Below are positions 19,678-28,422 of a stretch of 64,000 nucleotides of DNA, piece by piece; the first letter of the stretch is position 1, and each line of letters starts with the position of its first letter. Below the pieces are notes generated by a model that was not told the origin of the DNA, did no database searches, and saw nothing but the letters and a program-made list of their open reading frames with translations. Origin of the DNA: Prosthecobacter sp. Its GTDB lineage: Bacteria > Verrucomicrobiota > Verrucomicrobiia > Verrucomicrobiales > Verrucomicrobiaceae. The stretch lies in contig NZ_JAXMIH010000022.1 in the NCBI RefSeq assembly GCF_034366625.1, forward strand, positions 21,294-85,293, read 5' to 3'. A program made the translations under genes and the position numbers.

Positions 19678-19742
19678 GTGACACAGGCAGCCTGCCTGTG
19701 GTTTGGGCTGAGCGGGCTGAACAGGCTGGCAGCCTGTGTCAC
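19678..19742. repeat. Palindromic repeat with CAGGCAGCCTG-type core
   Basis: An 11-bp perfect inverted repeat, GTGACACAGGC (19678-19688) and GCCTGTGTCAC (19732-19742), encloses two smaller CAGGC/GCCTG palindromes. It sits between the divergent glnS and PurC-like starts. Related cores occur at 36531-36552 and 44315-44333, so this is probably a dispersed REP-like family rather than a gene-specific regulator. Confidence 0.65.
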
Positions 19743-19788
19743 GTTCGCAGTTGCACGGGGGCGGAATCCGTTGTTTTTCAGGCCAACC

Positions 19789-21099
19789 ATGTCCCACCCT
19801 GCCCCAGCGCCCACGCACCTTGATCTCTCAAAACTCGGCGAGCCTGTCTATCGCGGCTCCGTGCAGAATCTTTACGCCGTGCCAGATCATCCGGGCTTCG
19901 TGGTCTGCGAAACAACGCCTGCGGGCTCCGTGTTCGATGTGGGCTCGATCTTCAACATCGAGGGCAATGATCTGAACCGCGCCATCTTCCGCCACGCGAT
20001 GTATTCGCGTCTCGGCAAGCCGGAGACGTGGCAGCGGGTGAAGGCGGCGATTGAAAAGGCCCCCATGGACGAATCGTGGCGCAAGGAACTGCTCAGTGGC
20101 CCGATGGAGACGATGCTGGAGCGCGGCGCGCACACACATCATCTCGGCATGGTGGATGGGAAGACGGGCGAGATCGTGTGCGAGGGCATGCCGGTGAATC
20201 CGAGCTGTTACAACGTCGTGCGCCGCTTCCCCGTGATGCATCCGCCGCAGCGCAATCTGCTGGGCACGCATGTGTTTGATTACGCGCAGTTTCACCAGAG
20301 CGCGACGTATGTGGTGCCGCTGGAATACATCGTGCGCTTCGGCGTGACGAGCGGCTCGTCCATTTTGAAAAAGTATCAGAGCCTCAGCGACTCTGCGAAG
20401 CGCGGCTACGAGCAGGAACTCGGCCTCTCGAAGCCGATGGGCGTGTGGGAGATGCTGGAGCGGCCGATTTACGACCTGACGAGCAAGTACGAGCCGGAAG
20501 ACCGTGCCGTGAGCAAGCAGGAGGCGCTCATGATGTCCGGCCTGAGCAGCGAGGATTTCCTGCACACGGTCAAACTGGCCATCCTCGGCGGCTGGGCCGT
20601 GCGCGAGCTGCTGGAGAGCGCGGGGCTGCTGCTGTGGGATCTGAAGTGGGAATTTGCCGTGGATCGCGAGGAACTGCTGTTTGTGGATACCATCGACGCC
20701 GATTCCTTCCGTGGCACCACCTTCCTTGATGTGGAAGGCCGTAAGCTGGTGATTCACTACAACAAGCAGGCGATGCGCGACTATTACCGCCTCGTGCATC
20801 CCGACTGGTATGCGGGGATCAACGAAGCGAAGGCACAGGCTCAGAAGATCGGCACGCCGTTCAAGCAAGTGCTCAAGGCCGGCCAGGTCGAAGGCAAGTG
20901 GCCACAAACGCCGGTGGTGGACGCCGCCTTCCTCGATTTGCAGGCCCGCAAGACCGCGCTGATTCGCCAACACGTCGCGTCAGAACGCGATGCGGCGGCC
21001 ATCCGCGCCGATTTGCAGGCCACAAGCGAGGCGGAGGTCGAATTCTACCGGGGCAGGGGACTGCTGACGGCGCTTTTGCAGGCAAACGCAGTGGGGTGA
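19789..21099 (+). CDS. SAICAR synthetase (PurC)-family protein
   Basis: 436 residues from the ATG at 19789 (MSHPAPAPTH). The PurC-like layout is: N-terminal strand LGEPVYRGSVQNLYAVPDHPG, a substrate/ATP segment VFDVGSIFNIEGNDLNRAIFR, PLEYIVRFGVTSGSSILKKY, and the metal-binding region LLLWDLKWEFAVD followed by ELLFVDTIDADSFRG. Such proteins ligate aspartate to CAIR in purine synthesis. It is longer than most bacterial PurC (about 240-300), mainly through the middle and C-terminal extensions. The upstream in-frame codons read through the palindromic repeat and were excluded. Confidence 0.78.
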   Translation: MSHPAPAPTHLDLSKLGEPVYRGSVQNLYAVPDHPGFVVCETTPAGSVFDVGSIFNIEGNDLNRAIFRHAMYSRLGKPETWQRVKAAIEKAPMDESWRKELLSGPMETMLERGAHTHHLGMVDGKTGEIVCEGMPVNPSCYNVVRRFPVMHPPQRNLLGTHVFDYAQFHQSATYVVPLEYIVRFGVTSGSSILKKYQSLSDSAKRGYEQELGLSKPMGVWEMLERPIYDLTSKYEPEDRAVSKQEALMMSGLSSEDFLHTVKLAILGGWAVRELLESAGLLLWDLKWEFAVDREELLFVDTIDADSFRGTTFLDVEGRKLVIHYNKQAMRDYYRLVHPDWYAGINEAKAQAQKIGTPFKQVLKAGQVEGKWPQTPVVDAAFLDLQARKTALIRQHVASERDAAAIRADLQATSEAEVEFYRGRGLLTALLQANAVG

Positions 21100-21188
21100 A
21101 TGACTTCCGGCGCAGGCCGACAAAATGCTTGCGTGATGGAAGGGAGGGTTTACAGATTGCGCCCCTTTCTTCGGAACGGGAACGTGAT

Positions 21189-21263
21189 TCCTGAGTAGCT
21201 CAGCGGTAGAGCGGGTGGCTGTTAACCACTAGGTCGTAGGTTCGAACCCTACCTCAGGAGCCA
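21189..21263 (+). tRNA. tRNA-Asn (GTT)
   Basis: Cloverleaf with acceptor TCCTGAG/CTCAGGA, D-arm AGCTCAGCGGTAGAGC, anticodon loop CTGTTAA (anticodon GTT, Asn), T-arm GGTTCGAACCC and an encoded CCA. It is followed 7 bp later by a second tRNA. Confidence 0.96.
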
Positions 21264-21270
21264 TCGCAAC

Positions 21271-21345
<75 letters not shown>

Positions 21346-21452
21346 CGATGGAAACCAGCGTGGGTGGCGATCAGCGATGACGACGAGGCCCGTTTCGACC
21401 GCATGATTCGCCGTTTGCCCTTCGTCAGGCTCTCCGCCTATATTCTCCGCCG

Positions 21453-22427
21453 ATGAACCTGTCCATCCGCCCTCGCCGAAACCGCCAGTCTGCATCCATC
21501 CGTGATCTTGTGCGCGAGACGGAGCTGACGCCGGGGCATTTGATCTATCCGTTGTTCCTTCAGGAGGGGAAGGAGAACACGCCCATCGCTTCGATGCCGG
21601 GCTGCACGCGCTGGAGCATTGAGGGATTGGTGAAAGAGGCGGGCGAGGCGCATGCGCTCGGTGTGCCTGCGGTGGTATTGTTCCCGCGCATTCCTGACGA
21701 ACTCAAAACACGGGGCGCGGAGGCGTGCCATGCGGATGACGGGCTGGTGCCGCGTGCAATTCGTGCTTTGAACGCGGCGCATCCCACCCTGACGGTGATC
21801 ACCGATGTGGCGCTTGATCCTTACAACAGCGACGGTCATGACGGCCTCGTGACGGATGACGGACGCATCCTGAATGACGAAACCGTGGCCGTGCTGTGCC
21901 AGCAGGCGCTTTGCCATGCGCGGGCAGGGGCAGACATCGTGGCTCCAAGTGACATGATGGATGGGCGCGTGGCCGCGATCCGCTCCGCGCTTGATGCCGC
22001 CGGTTTCCAAGCCGTCTCGATCATGAGCTACACAGCGAAGTATGCCAGCGCCTACTACGGGCCGTTTCGCGGAGCGTTGGATTCCGCACCGAAGGCTGGG
22101 GACAAGAAAACATATCAAATGGACCCCGCCAATGTGCGTGAAGCACTGCGCGAGGCCGCTCTCGACGAGGCGGAAGGCGCGGACATCCTCATGGTGAAGC
22201 CGGCGGGTCCGTATCTCGACATCATCGCGAAACTCCGCGCCGCCACCATGCTGCCGATCGCGGCTTATCAGGTGAGCGGCGAGTATCTGATGATCAAAGC
22301 CGGTGCAGCAGGTGGTTGGATCGACGAAACGAAGATCGTGAACGAATCGCTCATCGGAATCCGCCGTGCGGGCGCGGACATGATCCTGACGTATTTTGCC
22401 AAGCAGTGGGCGGCAGGCTGGAAGTAG
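21453..22427 (+). CDS. hemB: Delta-aminolevulinic acid dehydratase (porphobilinogen synthase)
   Basis: 324 residues, normal length. Condenses two 5-aminolevulinate molecules to porphobilinogen for heme and related tetrapyrroles. Both active-site lysine regions are seen: SYTAKYASAYYGPFR and the Schiff-base lysine in ILMVKPAGPYLDII. APSDMMDGRV and the N-terminal LTPGHLIYPLFLQEG also match. It is preceded by the two tRNAs and converges with the next gene at 22 bp. Confidence 0.97.
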   Translation: MNLSIRPRRNRQSASIRDLVRETELTPGHLIYPLFLQEGKENTPIASMPGCTRWSIEGLVKEAGEAHALGVPAVVLFPRIPDELKTRGAEACHADDGLVPRAIRALNAAHPTLTVITDVALDPYNSDGHDGLVTDDGRILNDETVAVLCQQALCHARAGADIVAPSDMMDGRVAAIRSALDAAGFQAVSIMSYTAKYASAYYGPFRGALDSAPKAGDKKTYQMDPANVREALREAALDEAEGADILMVKPAGPYLDIIAKLRAATMLPIAAYQVSGEYLMIKAGAAGGWIDETKIVNESLIGIRRAGADMILTYFAKQWAAGWK

Positions 22428-22449
22428 TGAGGCGGAAGCTTCTTTGAGC

Positions 22450-24087
22450 TTACTTTTTCTTTGTCTCCTTCGACTTGGTGCCACTTGATTTGGTGGGAGC
22501 AGCTTTGGTAGTTGCCTTGGCTTCGCCCGATTTTGATGTCGCGGGAACAGTTGGATCCGGTGTTGCAGAAGGTGTGATTGGTGTGGCGGGAACAGTTGTG
22601 CCGGGTGTAACTGCGGGAGCGGTTGTTGGCGTGCTGGTCGGGCTAGTTCCATCTGCCGGAGCCGTCGCAGGCGGTTCAGGCTTCTTGAACGGGTCTTCCC
22701 AGGTGTGCAGCACGTAGCCGGAGCCGATGCCGCCGACTTCGCCGAGCAAGGTCTGGCATTTCTCCCGCCACTTCGCGAGATCGGGGGCGGAGCGTTCTTT
22801 TTCGGCGGTGCCGGGGAAGATCAGGTAGGTGACCTTGAGATCACTCTCTGGCCGGATGTATGGCGTGGCCTTGGGATTGACGGTTTTGGCCATGAGGAGC
22901 GAGGCCTCGCCCATTTTGAAGCTGGGACCGTAGTCGCCGCAGATGGCGGGGTAAATCCGGCCTTCGTGAATGACGGCGGCGTAGTCGCCGATCTGCGGTG
23001 TGAATTTGTTTTGATCGCCGTAGCCGCGGAAGAGCAGGGAAATGACGACGAAGGGATCTTTTTCGGCGATGAGACTGCTGCGGGCCTTCATCTCGCTGAT
23101 TTCGACTTTGAGTGTGCTGATGATGGCGCTGAGTTCGCGGTTGCGCGCGGAGGAGAGACCTTTGAGGGCGAATTCATCCTGTGCTTTTTTCAAGCGTTCC
23201 TCCCACTTGGCGAGGAGAGGATTGGGGTTCTTGGTGGTCTTGGCCCAGGCGTAGCTGGTGAAGGGCTGGTAGTAGTCGGAGAGGTAGATGTATTCGGAGA
23301 GCGTCGGCATGCGGTCGCCATCAGAGCCGTCGGCGACGACGTCCATCTCGGACTGGATGAGCAAAGTGCGGCGCTGCGTGGTGGGGTGGGTCAATTCGAG
23401 GATGGTCTCGGTGTCGTAGTAGTTGTGGCGGTCGAGGATTTTGTTGAGGCGCGTGAGGTCGTTCTGCACACGGCTGGTTTTGTTTTCGTAGAGCTTGTGG
23501 TAGAAGCCGGAGACTTTCGCCGCAGGCAGCATGGCATCGAGTCCGGGCAGGATGGCGGGGAGGTGCTTGTTGATGCGGCTGAGTTCGACCATCGTCTGGT
23601 TCGCCTTCGGCACGCGGATGCTGAGCTGGAACTCGGCCTTGTAGGACTCGGGGTCGAGGCGCTCGAGGCTGGCAAAGCTGCCCTGCTCGGTGAGCAGGTT
23701 GGTTTTGACGGTGATGCCGTTGAAGAGCGTGGCGACGTCGATGTCTTTGCGCGAGATGTATTTGTCGGGCAGGGGAGGGTGGACCTCCTTGATGACTTCT
23801 TTGGTCACTTCTTTGACGACAGGCACTTCTTTGATCACATCACGAGTCACGTCGCGGGTGATGATGCGTTCCTTGGTACTACGGGCGGATTCGACGATGT
23901 CCTGGATGCCCTTTTTGATCTTGCTGGCAAAGGGCGTGAAAGGCAGCAGCAGGCCTGTGAGGATGATCAGCAGCAGCAGCAAGCGGGCGAACGAGCTGAA
24001 ACAGCCCCGTTTGGGCTGCTGCCGCCATTGGGAGGGCGGGGGATTGTTGTCCGTTTCAGCGGAGGTGTGGGAGGGTTCCGAAGACAT
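22450..24087 (-). CDS. Membrane-anchored protein with GH75 chitosanase-like domain
   Basis: 545 residues. A polar N-terminus precedes one membrane segment (about 33-55, SSFARLLLLLIILTGLLLPF). A charged Thr/Val/Lys-rich stalk (about 70-105, repeated VIKEV-type units) follows. Residues about 250-450 contain SEMDVVADGSDGD and later IGDYAAVIHEGRIYPAICGD followed by YGPSFKMGEASLLMA. These match the layout of glycoside hydrolase family 75 (fungal chitosanase-like), including GDxGP and GEAS. A Pro/Thr-rich, then Lys-rich tail (about 455-545) ends the chain. I infer an envelope enzyme or wall-binding protein. Activity on chitosan or peptidoglycan is not established. Confidence 0.65.
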   Translation of the reverse strand: MSSEPSHTSAETDNNPPPSQWRQQPKRGCFSSFARLLLLLIILTGLLLPFTPFASKIKKGIQDIVESARSTKERIITRDVTRDVIKEVPVVKEVTKEVIKEVHPPLPDKYISRKDIDVATLFNGITVKTNLLTEQGSFASLERLDPESYKAEFQLSIRVPKANQTMVELSRINKHLPAILPGLDAMLPAAKVSGFYHKLYENKTSRVQNDLTRLNKILDRHNYYDTETILELTHPTTQRRTLLIQSEMDVVADGSDGDRMPTLSEYIYLSDYYQPFTSYAWAKTTKNPNPLLAKWEERLKKAQDEFALKGLSSARNRELSAIISTLKVEISEMKARSSLIAEKDPFVVISLLFRGYGDQNKFTPQIGDYAAVIHEGRIYPAICGDYGPSFKMGEASLLMAKTVNPKATPYIRPESDLKVTYLIFPGTAEKERSAPDLAKWREKCQTLLGEVGGIGSGYVLHTWEDPFKKPEPPATAPADGTSPTSTPTTAPAVTPGTTVPATPITPSATPDPTVPATSKSGEAKATTKAAPTKSSGTKSKETKKK

Positions 24088-24133
24088 GCGCGAGGCGGGA
24101 GTTTAACAGCTTTTCGGCGGAATGGCCAGCGCG

Positions 24134-24811
24134 TCATCCTTCCTCCAGCCGGCCTTCTTTGAGAATGAGACGACGGTCACCGCGTTTCGCCAGTGTTTGA
24201 TCGTGTGTGACGACAATGAGGGTTTTTTTCGCCTCATCGACGACCTGCATGAGCATGTCGATGACGCCGGAGCCGGTGGTGGCGTCGAGGTTACCCGTGG
24301 GTTCGTCGGCGTAGATGATGCCGGGGTTGTTGATGAGCGCCCGGGCGATGGCCACACGCTGCTGCTCGCCGCCGGAAAGCTCGGTGGGAAGATGCTGCAG
24401 GCGTTCGCTGAGGCCTACCTTGTCCAGCAACTCGCGGGCACGCGCCTCGGCTTTTTTGCCGCCAATCATGGAGGGCAGAACGACATTTTCGAGAGCCGTG
24501 AGCTCCGGCAGCAGAAAGTAATGCTGAAAAACGAAGCCCATGACCTTGTTGCGTGTGCGGGCACGTTCGGCGGCGGCGGCTTGATAAAGCGAACGGCCAT
24601 GCACGAGCACATCGCCGGAGGTGGGCTGCTCCAGGCCGCCGAGGACGTAGAGCAGGGTTGTTTTTCCAGCACCGGACTGGCCGCAGAGGAAGACCTTCTC
24701 GCCTGCGGCAACTTCCACATTCACGCCACGCAGCACCGGCAGGTCATGACCAGCGAGGTGATAGGTGCGGTGCACATCGTGTGCGGCGAGTGGGGCGGCT
24801 TCCTGGCTCAT
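24134..24811 (-). CDS. lolD: LolD-type ABC transporter ATP-binding protein
   Basis: 225 residues from the ATG at 24811 (MSQEAAPL). Complete ABC ATPase: Walker A (CGQSGAGKTT), Q-loop region (FVFQHYFLLPELTALENV), signature (LSGGEQQRVAIARAL), Walker B (IIYADEPTGNLD) and H-loop (VVTHD). The Q-loop and signature sequences fit the LolD/MacB branch, which powers release of lipoproteins from the inner membrane. No lolC/E permease is in the window, so the MacB-type alternative remains. Confidence 0.85.
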   Translation of the reverse strand: MSQEAAPLAAHDVHRTYHLAGHDLPVLRGVNVEVAAGEKVFLCGQSGAGKTTLLYVLGGLEQPTSGDVLVHGRSLYQAAAAERARTRNKVMGFVFQHYFLLPELTALENVVLPSMIGGKKAEARARELLDKVGLSERLQHLPTELSGGEQQRVAIARALINNPGIIYADEPTGNLDATTGSGVIDMLMQVVDEAKKTLIVVTHDQTLAKRGDRRLILKEGRLEEG

Positions 24812-24850
24812 GAAATGGGTGCGCGCATGCTCCGCAGATGCCACGCGGCG

Positions 24851-25312
24851 TCAAGGTGTGATGCCCGTCTGCCTGCGTTGTCTCAGCGCCTCATACATCA
24901 CGATTCCGGCCGCTGTCGCCAGGTTCAGGCTGCGAGTTCCCCGCATCGGAATGCGCAGGCAGTGCTCTTTTTCGATCACCGAAGGTGGAATGCCGCGCGT
25001 TTCAGGACCGAAGACGAGATAGACCTCGCGTGAGGTGAGATCGGCATCCCAGTGTTTTTTTTCACCCTGGCATTCGATGAAATAGAAGGCGGCATCCTCA
25101 GGTGCATCCGAGCGCAGATCGTCCCAAGTGTCCCACACACGAACGTCCACTTCCTGCCAGTAATCGAGCCCCGCCCGCTTCAACTGCCGGTCATCCAGGC
25201 TGAAGCCCAGCGGTTTGATCAAATGCAACCGCGCTCCCGTGGCAAGGCACAGGCGGCCGATGGCCCCGGTGTTGTGCGGGATCTCGGGCTGAAACAGAAC
25301 GACGTGCAGCAT
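24851..25312 (-). CDS. trmL: tRNA (cytidine/uridine-34 2'-O-)-methyltransferase, TrmL type
   Basis: 153 residues, the expected length of TrmL. SPOUT-fold motifs are present: FQPEIPHNTGAIGRLC at the N-terminus, VFGPETRGIPPSVI in the middle and RSLNLATAAGIVMYEALRQ at the C-terminus. The protein methylates the wobble ribose of tRNA-Leu isoacceptors. It is followed by lolD on the same strand and preceded, 6 bp away, by the GtrA-like gene. Confidence 0.92.
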   Translation of the reverse strand: MLHVVLFQPEIPHNTGAIGRLCLATGARLHLIKPLGFSLDDRQLKRAGLDYWQEVDVRVWDTWDDLRSDAPEDAAFYFIECQGEKKHWDADLTSREVYLVFGPETRGIPPSVIEKEHCLRIPMRGTRSLNLATAAGIVMYEALRQRRQTGITP

Positions 25313-25318
25313 GCGGCC

Positions 25319-25822
25319 TCAGCCTTTGAAAACGAAGAATTTCCGGCAGACATAGTTCACCATCACCGAGGAAGTGATCATCAGGAGCTGTGCCAGCAGA
25401 GTGTGAATGCCATACATCTGGATGAGCATGGGGCCGACAGCCAGGCCGATCACAAACCCCAGAGTGCTGACGAGTGTGAAGTAGAAAAACTCCAACACCC
25501 GGTGATGCCGCCCTGGTGTGAAGACCCACAGTGAATTCGTGACATAGGCAAAAATGTTTCCAAAAAAGAAGGAGATCAGGTTGTTGTAGGTGCTGTGAAG
25601 CGCGCGCACTTCCTTGGGCAGGTCCGGGTCCAATGCCGGCCACACCCACACGGACAGCGACAGCCAGATGCTCTGTCCTACGATCAGAGAACCGACGCCG
25701 CAGATGCCGTACTTCATGAACTGGATCAACGGGTGCGTGTCCCGCGCATTCATGCGCGCAAGGATGGTGCGCCAGTCGTTTTCTCGGAAGAAGCGTCGCG
25801 TGTCAGTCAGGCTGGGGATCAT
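25319..25822 (-). CDS. GtrA-like membrane protein
   Basis: 167 residues with four predicted membrane segments (about 34-57, 83-103, 115-132, 138-158). Family hallmarks are QFMKYGICGVGSLIVGQ at the start of the first segment and NYVCRKFFVFKG at the C-terminus. GtrA-like proteins are linked to flipping or handling lipid-linked sugars for surface polysaccharide. No glycosyltransferase is adjacent. It probably shares a transcript with trmL. Confidence 0.85.
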   Translation of the reverse strand: MIPSLTDTRRFFRENDWRTILARMNARDTHPLIQFMKYGICGVGSLIVGQSIWLSLSVWVWPALDPDLPKEVRALHSTYNNLISFFFGNIFAYVTNSLWVFTPGRHHRVLEFFYFTLVSTLGFVIGLAVGPMLIQMYGIHTLLAQLLMITSSVMVNYVCRKFFVFKG

Positions 25823-25845
25823 GTGGGAAAATTACCTGCAAAACA

Positions 25846-25884
25846 AAAAGCCTGTCCAACGAAGACTTCGTTGAACAGGCTTTC
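25846..25884 (-). terminator. Rho-independent terminator of the glycine-zipper gene
   Basis: On the minus strand a long stem (AAAGCCTGTTCAACGAAG paired with CTTCGTTGGACAGGCTTT, one mismatch) is followed by a T-rich tract (TTTTTGTTTT). It lies just beyond the stop of the 106-residue glycine-zipper gene. Confidence 0.85.
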
Positions 25885-25901
25885 AGAAGGATGTTTGCGG
25901 C

Positions 25902-26222
25902 CTAGTAGTAGCGGTAGTTGCCGTACTTGTCGTAGTAGCCCTGCTGCTGCTGGGGATGCCAGCGACCGTTGCGGTCATAATATCCCTGCTGTCCCTGGGC
26001 GTTACGCTGGTCCTTGGAGTTGCCAATGGCGTTGCCGCCGAGAGCACCGAGGCCGGCACCGATCGCCGCCCCTTCGAGGCCGCGCCCACTTTGATTGCCA
26101 ATGATGCCGCCGACTGCGGCACCGCCGAGCGCGCCGATCACAGAGCCGGTCTGTGCGTTAGGTCCAGTGGCGCAGGAAACCAAGGACACGGCGGAGAGGA
26201 GTGTGAGGATGGTCTTTTTCAT
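25902..26222 (-). CDS. Glycine-zipper lipoprotein
   Basis: 106 residues with a lipoprotein signal (MKKTILTLLSAVSLVSC, Cys at 17). A glycine-zipper region follows (about 26-68: GSVIGALGGAAVGGIIGNQS, repeated GxxxG). The C-terminal tail is Gln/Tyr-rich with two copies of a QQGYYD-type motif and ends in YRYY. Glycine-zipper lipoproteins anchor in or span the envelope. A closely related paralogue lies 39 bp upstream on the same strand, so the pair is a tandem duplication. Confidence 0.88.
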   Translation of the reverse strand: MKKTILTLLSAVSLVSCATGPNAQTGSVIGALGGAAVGGIIGNQSGRGLEGAAIGAGLGALGGNAIGNSKDQRNAQGQQGYYDRNGRWHPQQQQGYYDKYGNYRYY

Positions 26223-26261
26223 AATGTCTGATGGATTGATGGGTTGATGAGAGTGGTGGGA

Positions 26262-26498
26262 TCAATAGTAACGACGCTGGCGATCTTTGGAATTGCCGAT
26301 GGCCGCGCCACCGGCCGCACCGACGGCACCGCCGATCAGGGCACCTTCGAGTCCGCGGCCGCTTTGGCTGCCAATGATGCCGCCGACGGCTGCGCCACCG
26401 AGACCGCCGATGACGGCGCCCTTTTGAGTGGATGGGCCCATGTTTTCACAGGAGGACAATGTGACGGCGGTGAGAATGGAGATGAGGATGTGTTTCAT
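26262..26498 (-). CDS. Glycine-zipper lipoprotein (paralogue)
   Basis: 78 residues with a lipobox (LTAVTLSSC) and the same glycine-zipper core as its neighbour (GAVIGGLGGAAVGGIIGSQS, then GRGLEGALIGG). It ends at KDRQRRYY and lacks the QQGYYD tail. Envelope lipoprotein, exact role unknown. It is probably transcribed with the downstream paralogue. Confidence 0.87.
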   Translation of the reverse strand: MKHILISILTAVTLSSCENMGPSTQKGAVIGGLGGAAVGGIIGSQSGRGLEGALIGGAVGAAGGAAIGNSKDRQRRYY

Positions 26499-26680
26499 AA
26501 GATCAAGCGGATTGCTTTGTCGTAGAATACGACCGGTTTGTTCACAAAGGAAAGAAAAAACATGAGGCCTCTCCTGGGCTTGGCTGGCTAATGCGTGTCA
26601 TTCCTGTGGTGGGTTTCTTTATTTGACGCGCATTCTGCCAGCGGTTACAAACCCTGCCGCCCTCCGACTCCAAATTTATT

Positions 26681-27292
26681 ATGCAAGTGCGTTTCTTTCT
26701 TCGCTGCTTCTTCGCCGTCTCTTTCCTGTGCCTCACCACTTTTTCCGTCCAAGCGGAGCAGTTGTCGCTCGACCACCCCTGTGCTGCCTTGGTGAAAAAA
26801 TATCTCACTGCCGTCGTGCAGCAGGACTGGAAGATCGCGTCCCAGATGCTCGTGCCCACTTCGCTGGAGCGTCGGCAGCGCGAGACCGTGCAGATCATCA
26901 AATCGGCCCCCACCATGACCGATGAGGAGACGATGCTCGCCGGCTACAATGTCAAAGGCGTGGGTGAGCTGGAGAAGATGACGCCGCAGGAGTTTTACCA
27001 GGTGGACCGCGAAGCCTGGCATAAAAAGCTCAAGCTCACGCCCGAAGCCACGAAGCGGAAACAGGAGACGCTCAAAGTCGTCGTTCTCGGTCTCGTTGAA
27101 GAAAAGGACAAGGGCTACGTCCACGCCACCGTGCGCACCTCGCAGGAGACGCTCACCGACAAGATTGAAGAGCTGTTTCTCATCTCCTTCGTTCCAGACC
27201 CCGCCAATCCGAAGGGCTACCTCATTTCTCCCGAGATGAAGGACCGCCCCGTCATCACACCGCTGGATGGTTCCGCCCCGAAGGCGAAATAA
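26681..27292 (+). CDS. Hypothetical secreted protein
   Basis: 203 residues. A signal peptide (about 1-25, MQVRFFLRCFFAVSFLCLTT ending near VQAEQ) leads to a mixed alpha/beta domain of about 175 residues. It contains LDHPCAALVKKYLTAVVQQD, resembling the opening of an NTF2-like or lipoprotein domain, but no catalytic motif. The family is not recognised. It is convergent with menE, whose stop is 3 bp away. Confidence 0.75.
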   Translation: MQVRFFLRCFFAVSFLCLTTFSVQAEQLSLDHPCAALVKKYLTAVVQQDWKIASQMLVPTSLERRQRETVQIIKSAPTMTDEETMLAGYNVKGVGELEKMTPQEFYQVDREAWHKKLKLTPEATKRKQETLKVVVLGLVEEKDKGYVHATVRTSQETLTDKIEELFLISFVPDPANPKGYLISPEMKDRPVITPLDGSAPKAK

Positions 27293-27294
27293 GC

Positions 27295-28422
27295 TCAAAG
27301 CTGACGCCGCAGTTCCTCCAGCAGCGGTTTGCCCAGATCACTGCGGGGAATCAAATCCACCCGGCGCACATCCTCCACACGCTCAAACGGCCTCAACGTC
27401 TCGTTGAGGCCTTTTTGCAGCCGTCCGGCGTCGCTTCCGCTCATGCCGCTCACCACAAGCACCAGCCGTGCCTCCTTGCGCGCATCTGGCACGTCACAGA
27501 CCGCTGCATCGTCCGCGTGCAGCCCCATTTCGAGCCGCAGCACCTCGACCCGCTCCTGAATCGGCCCCAGGGCCACCAACTCGCCCAAAATCTTCACCGT
27601 GTTCGTCTCACGGTCCACAAAGCGCAAAAATTGCCGCGCGTCGTCCTGCCACAAATGCACGCGATCCCGCGTGCGCAGGCCGGTTTCCGCTGAAATTGGC
27701 TCCCAGCACCATTGTTCAGCCTCCAGCACCGCATAGCCCTTCGCCAGCGCCTCGCCGCGCACCGTAAGCACGCCTGCATCATCCGTGCTCAATTCCCAAA
27801 TCGGCAGCACCTCCATTTCGCCGTCTTCCGTCGTCTGCGACGCCACCTGTGAGGCAGTTTCCGTCATCCCATACGTCCGGCGTACCGGCCAGCCGAGTTT
27901 CAACGCCGCCAGTTCCACGTCACGGCTCATTGCCCCGCCACCAACCATCACCACGCGTATCGACTCCGGCGCGCTCAACTTCGCCGCCACCAGATCAAAC
28001 ACCTGCGTTGGCACCAGTGAAGCCAAAGTCGCTTCCACCTCCTTGCATCGCCGTGCAAACTCAGCCGCATCCCATTTCCCCTCCAGCTTCGTCACCCGGC
28101 TCCCGCTCACAAACGAGCGTGCCAGCACGCCAAAGCCGCCCACATGATGAATGGGCAGTGCCAGCAACCAGTGATCACGCTCCGTGATGTCAAAATGCGC
28201 ACTTACCGCCCGGGCAGAGATGAGCATTGACTCCTTCGTCAGTCCCACCCACTTGCGTATGCCCTCCGAGCCGCTTGTTTGGAAGAAGCACCAGTCTTTT
28301 GCCTGCAACTGGTGAGATGCGAAGTCTGCCAGCGTGCTGCCCTCCTCGCAGTCCTCTGGTTGAGCGACCCACACGCCTCCATCACTCCAAAACTCCGGTT
28401 TGAGAATCAAAGACGTCTCCAT
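27295..28422 (-). CDS. menE: o-Succinylbenzoate-CoA ligase (MenE)-like AMP-binding protein
   Basis: 375 residues, shorter than typical MenE (450-490), mainly through a reduced N-terminus. Adenylate-forming motifs are present: FFQTSGSEGIRKWVGLT (phosphate-binding loop), YGMTETASQVAS and the C-terminal subdomain with the late lysine in SDLGKPLLEEL. It activates o-succinylbenzoate with CoA in menaquinone synthesis. The start overlaps the menC stop by 16 bp and the cluster order is menA-menC-menE, which strongly supports the assignment. Confidence 0.88.
   Translation of the reverse strand: METSLILKPEFWSDGGVWVAQPEDCEEGSTLADFASHQLQAKDWCFFQTSGSEGIRKWVGLTKESMLISARAVSAHFDITERDHWLLALPIHHVGGFGVLARSFVSGSRVTKLEGKWDAAEFARRCKEVEATLASLVPTQVFDLVAAKLSAPESIRVVMVGGGAMSRDVELAALKLGWPVRRTYGMTETASQVASQTTEDGEMEVLPIWELSTDDAGVLTVRGEALAKGYAVLEAEQWCWEPISAETGLRTRDRVHLWQDDARQFLRFVDRETNTVKILGELVALGPIQERVEVLRLEMGLHADDAAVCDVPDARKEARLVLVVSGMSGSDAGRLQKGLNETLRPFERVEDVRRVDLIPRSDLGKPLLEELRRQL

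Noticed and set aside
22705..24162. Plus-strand ORF of 485 codons
   Set aside because: Antisense to the GH75-like gene; no motifs and a skewed composition.
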